Source: JAUVUV01 sp964548275 (GTDB lineage: Bacteria; Gemmatimonadota; Glassbacteria; GWA2-58-10). Taken from it: a DNA stretch of 64,000 bases. The notes under the pieces are model-generated. The model was not told where the DNA came from. It did not search any database and saw only the letters and a list, made by a program, of their open reading frames with translations. The stretch lies in NCBI GenBank assembly GCA_964548275.1, contig CAZJQI010000017.1, positions 8,987 to 72,986 of the forward strand, read 5' to 3'. How positions within the stretch are numbered: the stretch's first letter is position 1; every line of letters starts with the position of its first letter. The translations under genes and the position numbers were made by a program. Positions 25,781-34,209 of the stretch are shown in pieces.

Positions 25781-26746
25781 ATGGGTAAGTTGAAAGTTGT
25801 TATATCCGATTGTGACCATGGCACGGTGGAAGTAGAAAAAGAGGTGTTCGAGCAGGCCGGTTTCGATTGGGAACTGCTCGACTGCAAAACCGAAGACGAG
25901 GTGATCGAGAACTGCGCCGGCGCAGCCGGAATCCTGAGCCAGTATGCGCCGATCAGGGCCAGGGCGATAGCCAGCCTGCCCGAGATCAAAGTACTCAGCC
26001 GCTACGGGGTGGGTGTTGACAATCTGGATGTGGAGGCAGCCGGTAGCGCAGGTGTTGCTGTGTGCAACGTTCCCGATTACTGCCAGGATGATGTCTCAAC
26101 TCACGCATTTGCCCTTCTGCTCGATCTGGTGCGCAAGGTATCAAGGCTGGCCGTGGATACTGCCTCCGGCGGCTGGGATTTCCGTCTTGCCGGTTCGGTT
26201 CCGCGCACAGCAGGCAAGACTCTGGGTTTGCTGGGATTAGGCGCGATCGGCCGGATAGTGTCCCGCAAGGCGCTGGGGTTTAACATGAAAGTTCTCGCCT
26301 ACGACCCCTATGTAAAATCAACCGAGATGGATGTGAGGCTGGTCGGCCTGGATGAGCTTTTGCGCGAGTCGGATTTTCTCTCCATTCATGCGCCGCTCTC
26401 CCCGGAAACCGAAAAAATTATCAACGCAGAGTCTCTCTCTAAGATGAAGGATGGCGCTTATCTGGTGAACACCAGCCGCGGCGCTCTGGTGGATGAAAAG
26501 GCTCTGGCTGATGCCCTGAAAAGGGGGAAACTGGCGGGTGCCGGCCTGGATGTGCTCACCTTGGAGCCGCCAGAAAAAGAGAACCCCCTGCTTGGGCTGG
26601 ATAATATAGTTATCACCCCACACAGCTCTTTCTTTTCGGATGAATCTTTCAACGAACTCAAGGACAAAGCGGCGAGAAACATGGTGGAGGTGCTAACCGG
26701 ATCACCGGTAAGATACCTTCTAAACCGCGACGCCTTTAAATCTTAA
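25781..26746 (+). CDS. D-isomer-specific 2-hydroxyacid dehydrogenase
   Basis: A 321-residue dehydrogenase of the phosphoglycerate dehydrogenase/CtBP type. The NAD-binding motif is LGLLGLGAIGRIV (about 148-160). The catalytic triad is represented by the Arg in NTSRGALVDE, the Glu in LTLEPPEKE and the His in ITPHSSFFS. No regulatory ACT domain follows, so it is a short form. The ATG at 25781 sits six bases after GAGGAG; the TTG at 25778 is too close. Candidate substrates are 3-phosphoglycerate, glyoxylate or other 2-oxoacids. Isolated gene with unclear pathway. Confidence 0.92.
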   Translation: MGKLKVVISDCDHGTVEVEKEVFEQAGFDWELLDCKTEDEVIENCAGAAGILSQYAPIRARAIASLPEIKVLSRYGVGVDNLDVEAAGSAGVAVCNVPDYCQDDVSTHAFALLLDLVRKVSRLAVDTASGGWDFRLAGSVPRTAGKTLGLLGLGAIGRIVSRKALGFNMKVLAYDPYVKSTEMDVRLVGLDELLRESDFLSIHAPLSPETEKIINAESLSKMKDGAYLVNTSRGALVDEKALADALKRGKLAGAGLDVLTLEPPEKENPLLGLDNIVITPHSSFFSDESFNELKDKAARNMVEVLTGSPVRYLLNRDAFKS

Positions 26747-26781
26747 ACATGAAGCTAAAACTTGCATCCGGACCTGCTAAC

Positions 26782-26810
26782 TTGACAAGATTGTAAAATT
26801 ATATGATAAT
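26782..26810 (+). promoter_or_regulatory. sigma70-type promoter
   Basis: TTGACA (26782-26787), 17-bp spacer, GATAAT (26805-26810), about 75 nt before the small membrane protein gene. This is a near-consensus match. Confidence 0.65.
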
Positions 26811-26885
26811 AATATTGACCCCTCATTTTTTCATTTGCGTAATTCCCGGCTTCGCAATTCACCGACTCCTGCGGAACACTGATCC

Positions 26886-27134
26886 ATGACTAGCAGCGAA
26901 AATAAGCCCCGGTACGAGTCATTATCTGAGCTCGAGCAGATCGAAGGCAATTACTACAAGATGGACCTCTTCGTTTCATCTTCCCTGGTTATTTTTACTA
27001 TCGTGGTGTTTCTGGCGGAAAAGAATTTCGGCTGGACCCTTCTGCTGGGAATCCTGGCAATTCTGTTCCTGATCCGGGGAATCAGGAACTGGAAGAATAA
27101 AGACACCAGCGCAAAGTCTAAACAGCCTGAATAA
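26886..27134 (+). CDS. small two-helix membrane protein
   Basis: The 82-residue protein has two membrane segments (about 29-44, LFVSSSLVIFTIVVFL, and 49-65, WTLLLGILAILFLIRGI) and charged ends. It lacks a known family signature. A near-consensus promoter lies upstream. It is followed 45 bp later by the SAM hydrolase gene, so they are probably cotranscribed. The ribosome site is weak (GGAA at some distance). It could be an accessory membrane protein; no function can be given. Confidence 0.6.
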   Translation: MTSSENKPRYESLSELEQIEGNYYKMDLFVSSSLVIFTIVVFLAEKNFGWTLLLGILAILFLIRGIRNWKNKDTSAKSKQPE

Positions 27135-27179
27135 GCATTTTCCTTTTGAAACGAGATCTTTTCAATCGGGTAGTCTTGC

Positions 27180-27977
27180 ATGAGCGGGGTAATCACCCTG
27201 ATTACCGATTTCGGTACCAAGGAGGGTTATGTGGGAGCGATGAAAGGAGTAATCCTTTCGATTGCTCCCGAGGTTCAAATTGTCGATATTACTCACGACA
27301 TCCCATTCGGCCTGGTAAGTAAGGCCTCCTTAGTTCTGGAAAGCATCCAACGATATTACCCCGCTGGGACGGTTCATCTGGTGGTTGTGGATCCGGGTGT
27401 GGGCAGCCGCAGAAGAGCTGTGGCGGTGGAAAGCGCAGGCCAGTTTTTTGTCGGGCCGGACAACGGGGTTCTCGAGCCGGCTTACCGCGCGGATAAGATT
27501 TTCAACTGCTTTGAGCTGTCAGATCCGAAATATCATCTCCAGCCTGTGAGTTTTACCTTTCACGGCCGGGATATATTCGCCCCTGCAGCAGCTTATCTGG
27601 CCCGCGGTGTAAAGTTAGAAAAGCTGGGCAAGCAGGTGCAGAATCCGGTCAGGCTGGCAAGCGGCCGGAAAAAGATTATCAGTAATGAACGGCTGATCGG
27701 CAGGGTGATATACGCCGACCGTTTCGGCAACCTGATTACCGATATCACCGCCCAGGAACTTGAACTGCTGAGCCGGGATAAGTCCCGCCTGGGGGTTTCA
27801 ATCTGCGGCAAACGGATCGAAGGGATTTCTGATTACTACTCGCAAGGCGCCCAGGGAAAACTGATCGCCCTTGTCGGCAGCACGGGCAGGCTGGAGGTGG
27901 CAAGTACCATGGACAGCGCTTTCGATCACCTCGGGCCACTGGCTGAGGACGCCGAAGTAACAATTTTCAAAATATGA
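27180..27977 (+). CDS. SAM hydroxide adenosyltransferase (DUF62/chlorinase-fluorinase family)
   Basis: A 265-residue enzyme that splits S-adenosylmethionine to adenosine and methionine using water; relatives use chloride or fluoride. N-terminal ITLITDFGTKEGYVGAMKG, central HLVVVDPGVGSRRRA and FVGPDNGVLEPA are diagnostic, as is the C-terminal IYADRFGNLITDI. The Asp, Arg and His positions of the water-using clade look present (DPGVGSRRRA). Halogenase activity is unlikely. Starts at ATG 27180 with a poor ribosome site, so coupling from the upstream small gene may help. Confidence 0.92.
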   Translation: MSGVITLITDFGTKEGYVGAMKGVILSIAPEVQIVDITHDIPFGLVSKASLVLESIQRYYPAGTVHLVVVDPGVGSRRRAVAVESAGQFFVGPDNGVLEPAYRADKIFNCFELSDPKYHLQPVSFTFHGRDIFAPAAAYLARGVKLEKLGKQVQNPVRLASGRKKIISNERLIGRVIYADRFGNLITDITAQELELLSRDKSRLGVSICGKRIEGISDYYSQGAQGKLIALVGSTGRLEVASTMDSAFDHLGPLAEDAEVTIFKI

Positions 27978-27994
27978 AGTTAACCTAAAATATA

Positions 27995-28022
27995 TTGACA
28001 GACAAAATATTTATTTTATCTT
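27995..28022 (+). promoter_or_regulatory. candidate promoter of the radical SAM gene
   Basis: TTGACA (27995-28000), 16-bp spacer, TATCTT (28017-28022). It would give a leader of about 265 nt. Confidence 0.4.
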
Positions 28023-28227
28023 AGTAATTCTCTATTCGTTTTTAAATCGCTTGAATTCGGGCAATTCCAGGCCCGCTTTGACAATTTAAAAAAACTCTGT
28101 CCTGTTTGAAGTCGATCGACTATTCCAGGGCGGATAAGTTTCAACTGTTCCTCTTTCCGCCGGGCGTGCAGGTTTCCGGCAAAAGGGCAACTCTGGCGGA
28201 CAATCGCCATGTCTGAAGAATCTTCCT

Positions 28228-28254
28228 GCCAGCACTGCTGGCTTTCTTGCCAGG
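28228..28254 (+). promoter_or_regulatory. possible attenuator: mutually exclusive hairpins
   Basis: GCCAGC (28228-28233) pairs with GCTGGC (28237-28242), followed by TTTCTT like a weak terminator. The same GCTGGC can instead pair with GCCAG at 28249-28253. The arrangement allows two alternative folds upstream of the radical SAM gene. Confidence 0.35.
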
Positions 28255-28291
28255 CTTAATACGGAATGAATGACGGAGGTATGGATCAATA

Positions 28292-29896
28292 ATGGCTACT
28301 CAAGCGAAAAGAATAGAAAGTCGGCCGATAGACACTAATTACAGCGGCAGGCCGATAAACAATATTACCAAAGGCCTTCCCAAACACGTGGAGTCGATCT
28401 GCCCTGAACCGGACTGCGGCAGGATAATCACGGCTCACATGTTCGAGGAGCACGGCAAGGTCTATATGGAGAAGACCTGCCCTGAGCATGGCTACTTCAA
28501 GGACCTTTACTGGTCTGATGTTGAGCTATACCTCAAGACAGAGCAACGGGAGTTCGGAGACGGCAAGGGGCTGATGAATCCGAACACTCAGTACAAAAGC
28601 TGCCCGAGTGACTGCGGCCTTTGTGACAACCATCTCAGCCATACCGCGCTAGGCAACATCGACCTGACCAACCGCTGCAACCTCAACTGCCCGATCTGCT
28701 TTGCCAACTCCAACAGCACCGGCAGAGTTTACGAGCCGAGCAAGGAAGAAGTGATAAACATGCTGAATCTCTATCGCGCAGAGCAGCCGGTATACGGGCG
28801 CATGATCCAGTACTCCGGGGGTGAGCCAACCCTTCACCCGGAGTTTTTCGAGATTATCGCAGAAACTAAAGCCATGGGCTTCAGCCATATCCAGGTCGCC
28901 TCCAACGGGTTGAAATTTGCCAACCAGGAATTCACCGACCGGGCTGCTGAGGCCGGGCTTCACACAATCTACCTTCAGTTTGACGGCGTAGATGACGAAG
29001 TGTACATAAAAACCCGCGGCAGGCCCCTGGTGGAAATCAAGGAAAAAGTGATCGAGGCGGTGCGCAAATCCGGGATGAAAATCGTGTACGTGCCGACAAT
29101 AGTCAACGGTATCAATGACCACCAGGTAGGCCCGATCTTAGAACACGCCCTGGCTAATATCGATGTACTCAGCGGGATCAGCTACCAGCCCGTTTCTCTG
29201 GTGGGGCGGATCAGCACTGAAGAGAGAGAAAAACTCCGTTACACCCTGCCAGATCTTGCCCATGGTATCGAAGAGCAAACCGGTATCATCAGTAAGGAGG
29301 AATGGTACCCCCTTAGCTTTGTAACCCCGATCTCCAAGATTATCAGCGCCCTGCGCGGGGAGGAAACCGTCTATATCTCCTGCCACCCGCACTGTTCGCT
29401 TGGTACCTACCTGTTTATCGAACACGAGACAAACAGGCCGGTACCGATTACGCGGTTTGTGGATGTGGACGGGATGTTCTTGGAGCTGGAAAGGCTGGCG
29501 GCCAAGACAAAAGCAAGCCGCTTCAAGCGCTTTGCCCAGATGAACGCCTTTTACAAACTTCAGAAGTTTTTCAACAAGGATAAAGCACCCAAGGGGCTGG
29601 ATTTCACGAAATTTCTGCAGACCCTGGACGGATTTTTCGACAAGGATGCAGGGCGAGGCGAAAAAGACGGCACTTACACGAACAAGACCCTGCTGGTGGC
29701 CGGGATGCATTTCATGGACAATTACAACTACGATCTTGAACGAGTCCGGCGCTGTGTTATTCATTACGCCACCCCGACGAACAGAATCATTCCTTTCTGC
29801 GCTTACAACGGCGGCCTATGTCACCGCACGAATATTGAGGCAAAGTATTCTGTATCTCTGGATGAATACAAGAAACACAGGAATCAACAGGCCTGA
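28292..29896 (+). CDS. radical SAM protein of the Tes/MSS/MJ0619-like family
   Basis: A 534-residue enzyme. An N-terminal cysteine-rich module (C37, C42, C63; C104, C108, C111) precedes the radical SAM site RCNLNCPICFAN (C129, C133, C136) and the GGEP-type SAM loop YSGGEPTLHP. The C-terminal signature around MHFMDNYNYDLERV and IPFCAYNGG is shared with archaeal tetraether synthase (Tes), bacterial membrane-spanning lipid synthases and MJ0619-type pterin methyltransferases. The first two join lipid tails through sp3-sp3 carbon-carbon bonds, so lipid crosslinking or methylation is plausible. GGAGG lies before the ATG. The gene is preceded by a long structured leader and followed by an NrnA-like gene. 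Family sure, reaction not. Confidence 0.85.
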   Translation: MATQAKRIESRPIDTNYSGRPINNITKGLPKHVESICPEPDCGRIITAHMFEEHGKVYMEKTCPEHGYFKDLYWSDVELYLKTEQREFGDGKGLMNPNTQYKSCPSDCGLCDNHLSHTALGNIDLTNRCNLNCPICFANSNSTGRVYEPSKEEVINMLNLYRAEQPVYGRMIQYSGGEPTLHPEFFEIIAETKAMGFSHIQVASNGLKFANQEFTDRAAEAGLHTIYLQFDGVDDEVYIKTRGRPLVEIKEKVIEAVRKSGMKIVYVPTIVNGINDHQVGPILEHALANIDVLSGISYQPVSLVGRISTEEREKLRYTLPDLAHGIEEQTGIISKEEWYPLSFVTPISKIISALRGEETVYISCHPHCSLGTYLFIEHETNRPVPITRFVDVDGMFLELERLAAKTKASRFKRFAQMNAFYKLQKFFNKDKAPKGLDFTKFLQTLDGFFDKDAGRGEKDGTYTNKTLLVAGMHFMDNYNYDLERVRRCVIHYATPTNRIIPFCAYNGGLCHRTNIEAKYSVSLDEYKKHRNQQA

Positions 29897-30009
29897 GTTT
29901 CAGGATCGCGATTTATCGAGTAGTTTCATAGCGGAGATACCTGCCTATATCCGCTTTTGATATATGCGGTGACAGAAAATACTTTTTAACGGAAAGCGAG
30001 TGAGACGAT

Positions 30010-30996
30010 TTGTGGGAGGCCGTTAAAAGGGCCATTCAACAGAACACGAATTTTATTCTCTGCACCCATCGTGATCCTGATGCAGACGGCATAGGAAGTG
30101 AGCTTGCGCTCTACACGGCGCTGGTTCAGATGGGCAAGAGGGCGGTTATCCTGAACCCGGACAGCCTTCCCCCGATCCTTCAGTTCATGGATCCGGAAGG
30201 GTTGATCAGGGGTTTCGACAGCATGAGCCTGGAGGATTCAAGGCGGCTGCTGGAGGAGGCCGAGGTGATATTTTTTCTCGACTCGGGAGTCTGGAACAGG
30301 CTTCAGCCGATGACCGAAGAGGTCGCTGCCCGGGCCGGGAAACTGCTCTGTATCGACCATCATCCTGCGGATAAACTTCTGACCGAAGGCTCTGTGGTCG
30401 ATGAAAAGGCAAGCTCCACAGGAGAACTGATCTACGAATTGCTTGCAGAGCTGGGCCATCCTCTGGACAAACGGATCGCTTACTGGCTTTACTGCGCGAT
30501 AGTGAAAGACACGGGCTCTTTCCGTTTCGAGAACACGAACACAAAAGTTTTCAAACTGGCAAGCGAGCTTACCCGTTACGGGGTGGCTCCACACGAGGTT
30601 TACGACCGGCTTTTCGAGCGCGACTCGATCAGCGGCGTAGTCTGTCTGGGCAAGGTACTGGATACTTTGCGCTTTGCATACGACAACCGGCTGGCCTACA
30701 TTCACTTAACCAGGCAGATGCTGGAGGAGACAGGCTCATCGGTGGAGGGGACCGACAATTTTATTAACGTTATCCGCTCGATCGACCCGGTTCAGGCCTG
30801 CTTTTTTTTCCGGGAACTGGGCAACGACAAAATCAAGATCAGTTTCAGGAGCAAGACCAAAGAGATAGATATCAACTTGCTTGCTGAGAAATTCGGCGGT
30901 GGCGGGCACAAGAGGGCCTCAGGGGCTCTCGTGGAAGGTAATCTCGAAGAAGTTATCGACAAAGTCGTCGCGGCGGCGGCTGAGTGTTTCAATTGA
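30010..30996 (+). CDS. DHH-family phosphoesterase, NrnA-like oligoribonuclease/pAp phosphatase
   Basis: The 328-residue protein has the DHH catalytic motifs CTHRDPDADGIGS (about 18-30) and CIDHHPAD, then STGELIYELL, and the DHHA1 domain with GGGGHKRASGA near residue 300. This is the NrnA layout: it degrades short oligonucleotides and 3',5'-phosphoadenosine. It contains no CBS or membrane domain, unlike GdpP. The start is TTG at 30010 with only a weak ribosome site. It is a housekeeping enzyme in RNA turnover and sulfur metabolism and lies between the radical SAM and acyl-CoA dehydratase genes without evident functional link. Confidence 0.92.
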   Translation: MWEAVKRAIQQNTNFILCTHRDPDADGIGSELALYTALVQMGKRAVILNPDSLPPILQFMDPEGLIRGFDSMSLEDSRRLLEEAEVIFFLDSGVWNRLQPMTEEVAARAGKLLCIDHHPADKLLTEGSVVDEKASSTGELIYELLAELGHPLDKRIAYWLYCAIVKDTGSFRFENTNTKVFKLASELTRYGVAPHEVYDRLFERDSISGVVCLGKVLDTLRFAYDNRLAYIHLTRQMLEETGSSVEGTDNFINVIRSIDPVQACFFFRELGNDKIKISFRSKTKEIDINLLAEKFGGGGHKRASGALVEGNLEEVIDKVVAAAAECFN

Positions 30997-31107
30997 GCAC
31001 AGTGGGAACCGGTTTATCCGCAAACTGCAGCTTCCTTGGGTGCCAGGGGAAAGCAGGCGAGTCGTTTCCCTGGCAGCGGTAGCCGCAAAGAGCTGGAACG
31101 CAGACTT

Positions 31108-34100
31108 ATGGCTATTCATATAGGAATCGATCTGGGATCAGTAAGCGTCAAGGCGGCGCTCTATTCTTCCGAGAGGAGCGATACTCCGTTTTTCGAGAAG
31201 ATTTCGGCAAACCCGACTTTTCAAACAGTCAAGCGCCTGAAACATCCAGCCACAGGAGCTGAGTGCTGGCTGGCGGTCACCAAGTACGCCCGGATTGCCG
31301 GCAACCCGATAAAGCAGGCCAGATCCCTTTTGAAAGAACTGGTCTGTTTGATCGACCGGGCGGCCCTGGGTGAGATCACCGCCACAGGCAGCGGTGCCGC
31401 CCTGCTCAAATACGAGTTTGGGGTTACCACCCAGAATGAATTTGCCGTCCTGGCCAAGGCAGTAGACCTGCTTCTGCCAGAAGTGCGGACACTGTTTGAG
31501 ATGGGCGGGGAAAACTCGAAGTATCTCCTTTTCGAGCGTGATAAATCAAGCGGCCACCTTGGTATTGCAGATTATTCGACCAATGGGGACTGCGCGGCCG
31601 GAACCGGCGCTTTTCTCGACCAGCAGGCCGGCCGCCTGCGGTTTAAGGTCGAGGAGATCGGCAAGATTGTCAGCCGCACCGAACGGGCCCCCAAGATTGC
31701 CGGACGCTGCTCTGTTTTCGCCAAGAGCGACATGATCCATGCCCAGCAGAAGGGATTCACCCCGGAGGAAATTCTCAAAGGGCTCTGCGAAGCAGTGGCC
31801 AGAAATTTCAAGAGCGCAATCATCAAGGGCAAAAAAGTTCTGCCGAATGTGACATTCGCCGGAGGTGTGGCCGCAAACAAGGGAGTGGTTCAGGCGGTCG
31901 AGACCGTTTTCGGCTGGGAACCCGGAACCCTGGTGATCAGCGAGGAGCATGCCGCACTGGGCGCGATCGGCGCGGCAATCCTGGCCGAGGAAACATTCCG
32001 TAAAAATGGTGAACGCTCCGGTTCATTCAGCCTTGAGGGATTGCATTCCGAAACCAGGAAATTCCCCAACTCGCCACCACTGACAATGGAAAACGTGGTG
32101 CTGCTGCGCGAAAGGATGGTCGTGATACCTCCGGAGGAAATTCTCGAGGAGCGCGAGGTTTACCTCGGCATTGATATCGGCTCGGTAAGCACCAACCTGG
32201 CGCTGATAGACTCAGAATGCAATGTGCTGAAAGAAATATACCTTCCCACCGATGCCCGTCCGATAGAGGCAACAAGCCGGGGCTTGCGTGAGATAGAGCG
32301 CGACCTCGGCGACAGGATTCATGTTTGTGGTGTCGGCACCACGGGTTCAGGCCGCGAACTGATCGGTGAGCTTGTGGGCGCCGATACGATCAACGATGAA
32401 ATCACCGCGCACAAAACAGGCGCCACGTTTATCGACCGCAATATCCTCGACCTGGGCGTGGACACGATTTTCGAGGTCGGCGGCCAGGATTCCAAATATA
32501 TCAGCCTCGAGCAGGGGATCGTGGTGGATTTCACCATGAACGATGCCTGTGCAGCAGGCACCGGGAGTTTTCTCGAGGAGCGCGCCAGGGAACTCGGGGT
32601 CAGGATCAAGGACGAGTTCGCAAGAATCGCTCTCTCCAGCCAGCAACCGATAAAGCTCGGCGAGCGCTGTACGGTTTTCATGGAGCGCGACGTAAACAGC
32701 TACCTTCAGCGCGGCGCAGCCCTGGAAAAAATCGTGGCCGGACTGGCCTACTCTGTTGCCACCAATTATATCAACCGTGTGGTGCGTGGCCGCAAGATCG
32801 GCGATGTTATATTTTTCCAGGGAGGTACCGCCTACAACGATGCAGTGGCCGCGGCTTTCGCCTCAATCCTTGGCAAACGGATAATCGTGCCGCCGTTCAA
32901 CGGGGTGATGGGTGCACTGGGAGTGGCTCTTCTGGCCAGAGAAAAGATGCTCAACAACAAGGATCTCTCCAAGTTCCGCGGTTTCGATCTAGATAAGATC
33001 GACTACAAGATCCGCGAATTCACCTGTAATGGTTGCACCAACTATTGCCAGATTCAGGAGTTCACGGTTGACGGCGAGCGGACTTACTGGGGAGACAAGT
33101 GTTCGGAGCGCTACCGCAAGGCGGCCAAGAGCGACCGTCAGCCGGTAATCGAGAACCTGATCGAGTTCCGCCACAAAAGTCTTCTTGCCGACTACGACCC
33201 GGAGGCGGGCAGCGGCCCGGTGGTAGGCCTGCCGTTCTGCATGTCGATGTACGAGTGGGCACCGTTCTGGTTCAGGCTTTTCCGGAAACTCGAGATCAAG
33301 GTGCTTCTTTCCGAGCCCACCACCAATCAGATAGTCAACATTGGCCTGGAGTCTATGGTCAGCGAACCCTGTTTCCCAATCCAGGTGGCCCACGGGCATA
33401 TCCGCTGGCTGATCGATAAGGGTGTGGATTACCTTTTTGTCCCTAACAATATCGCAGCGCCGGGGAAAGAAATAGACAGGCCATCTTACTATTGCCCCTG
33501 GAACCAGACATTGCCATTCGTTGTGTCGACTGCTCCGGTAATCTCTGATCACGCGAAAAAGATAATCAAGCCCATGCTCTGGTTCAACCACGGTACCAAA
33601 GCGGTTGCCAAAGCGATCCGGGATTCGCTGAATGCGGTGGGAATCAACAAAAGCGCCAGGGCAGTGGAACAGGCCACTATGGATGCATTCAACGCCCAGG
33701 AGGATTTCCGCAAGAACCTGATCGATGCCGGCGCCCGTGCCCTGGCTGTGCTCGCGAGCCACCATGAGCACGGTATTCTTCTGCTCGGCCGGCCCTACAA
33801 TATCTATGACAAGGGAATCAACCTCGACCTGGCTACAAAGCTGCGCAATTTATACGGGGCCAATGTGATCGGGCTGGATTTTCTCAAGCTTGAAGGTTAC
33901 GAGATAGAACATTTACACGACAACATGTTCTGGGACTATGGGAAAACAATCCTGGCAGCGGCTTTGTTTGTGAAAAACAAGCCCACGCTGCATATCATCT
34001 ATGTGACCAATTTCAAATGCGGCCCGGATTCGTACATCAGGCACTTTATCACGGAAGCATCCGGGAAGCCGTACCTTACGCTGCAATTCGACGGGCACAA

Positions 34101-34209
34101 CAACGATGCCGGCATGCTGACTCGTTGTGAGGCCTATCTGGATAGTAAAGGAGTTTTGAGAAGATGGGGGACAACAGAGCAGGAAATGGCGGAAGCAAGC
34201 AATCTTTAA
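31108..34209 (+). CDS. tandem BadF/BcrA-type ATPase activase with DUF2229
   Basis: A 1,033-residue fusion of two BadF/BadG-type ATPase domains (start GIDLGSVSVKAAL, residues about 5-17; second GIDIGSVSTNLALI near 353) and a DUF2229 region from about 700. Each ATPase repeat has the cysteines that hold the bridging 4Fe-4S cluster: GDCAAGTG with GRCSVFAKS, and DACAAGTG with ERCTVFMER. Cys-rich CNGCTNYC lies in the linker. This is the 'acyl-CoA dehydratase activase-related' giant family, which uses ATP to push an electron to a double-cubane or 2-hydroxyacyl-CoA dehydratase partner. The ATG at 31108 begins the conserved strand. It overlaps the partner gene by 46 bp. The physiological substrate is unknown. 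Confidence 0.9.
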   Translation: MAIHIGIDLGSVSVKAALYSSERSDTPFFEKISANPTFQTVKRLKHPATGAECWLAVTKYARIAGNPIKQARSLLKELVCLIDRAALGEITATGSGAALLKYEFGVTTQNEFAVLAKAVDLLLPEVRTLFEMGGENSKYLLFERDKSSGHLGIADYSTNGDCAAGTGAFLDQQAGRLRFKVEEIGKIVSRTERAPKIAGRCSVFAKSDMIHAQQKGFTPEEILKGLCEAVARNFKSAIIKGKKVLPNVTFAGGVAANKGVVQAVETVFGWEPGTLVISEEHAALGAIGAAILAEETFRKNGERSGSFSLEGLHSETRKFPNSPPLTMENVVLLRERMVVIPPEEILEEREVYLGIDIGSVSTNLALIDSECNVLKEIYLPTDARPIEATSRGLREIERDLGDRIHVCGVGTTGSGRELIGELVGADTINDEITAHKTGATFIDRNILDLGVDTIFEVGGQDSKYISLEQGIVVDFTMNDACAAGTGSFLEERARELGVRIKDEFARIALSSQQPIKLGERCTVFMERDVNSYLQRGAALEKIVAGLAYSVATNYINRVVRGRKIGDVIFFQGGTAYNDAVAAAFASILGKRIIVPPFNGVMGALGVALLAREKMLNNKDLSKFRGFDLDKIDYKIREFTCNGCTNYCQIQEFTVDGERTYWGDKCSERYRKAAKSDRQPVIENLIEFRHKSLLADYDPEAGSGPVVGLPFCMSMYEWAPFWFRLFRKLEIKVLLSEPTTNQIVNIGLESMVSEPCFPIQVAHGHIRWLIDKGVDYLFVPNNIAAPGKEIDRPSYYCPWNQTLPFVVSTAPVISDHAKKIIKPMLWFNHGTKAVAKAIRDSLNAVGINKSARAVEQATMDAFNAQEDFRKNLIDAGARALAVLASHHEHGILLLGRPYNIYDKGINLDLATKLRNLYGANVIGLDFLKLEGYEIEHLHDNMFWDYGKTILAAALFVKNKPTLHIIYVTNFKCGPDSYIRHFITEASGKPYLTLQFDGHNNDAGMLTRCEAYLDSKGVLRRWGTTEQEMAEASNL

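Larger units (their letters stand above)
27978..28291. other. structured leader/intergenic region before the radical SAM gene
   Basis: A 314-bp gap with a candidate promoter at its left end and several hairpins, including TCCGCC (28156-28161) with GGCGGA (28195-28200) and the mutually exclusive pair at 28228-28254. No ORF is supported. No known riboswitch class was recognised. Confidence 0.6.
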
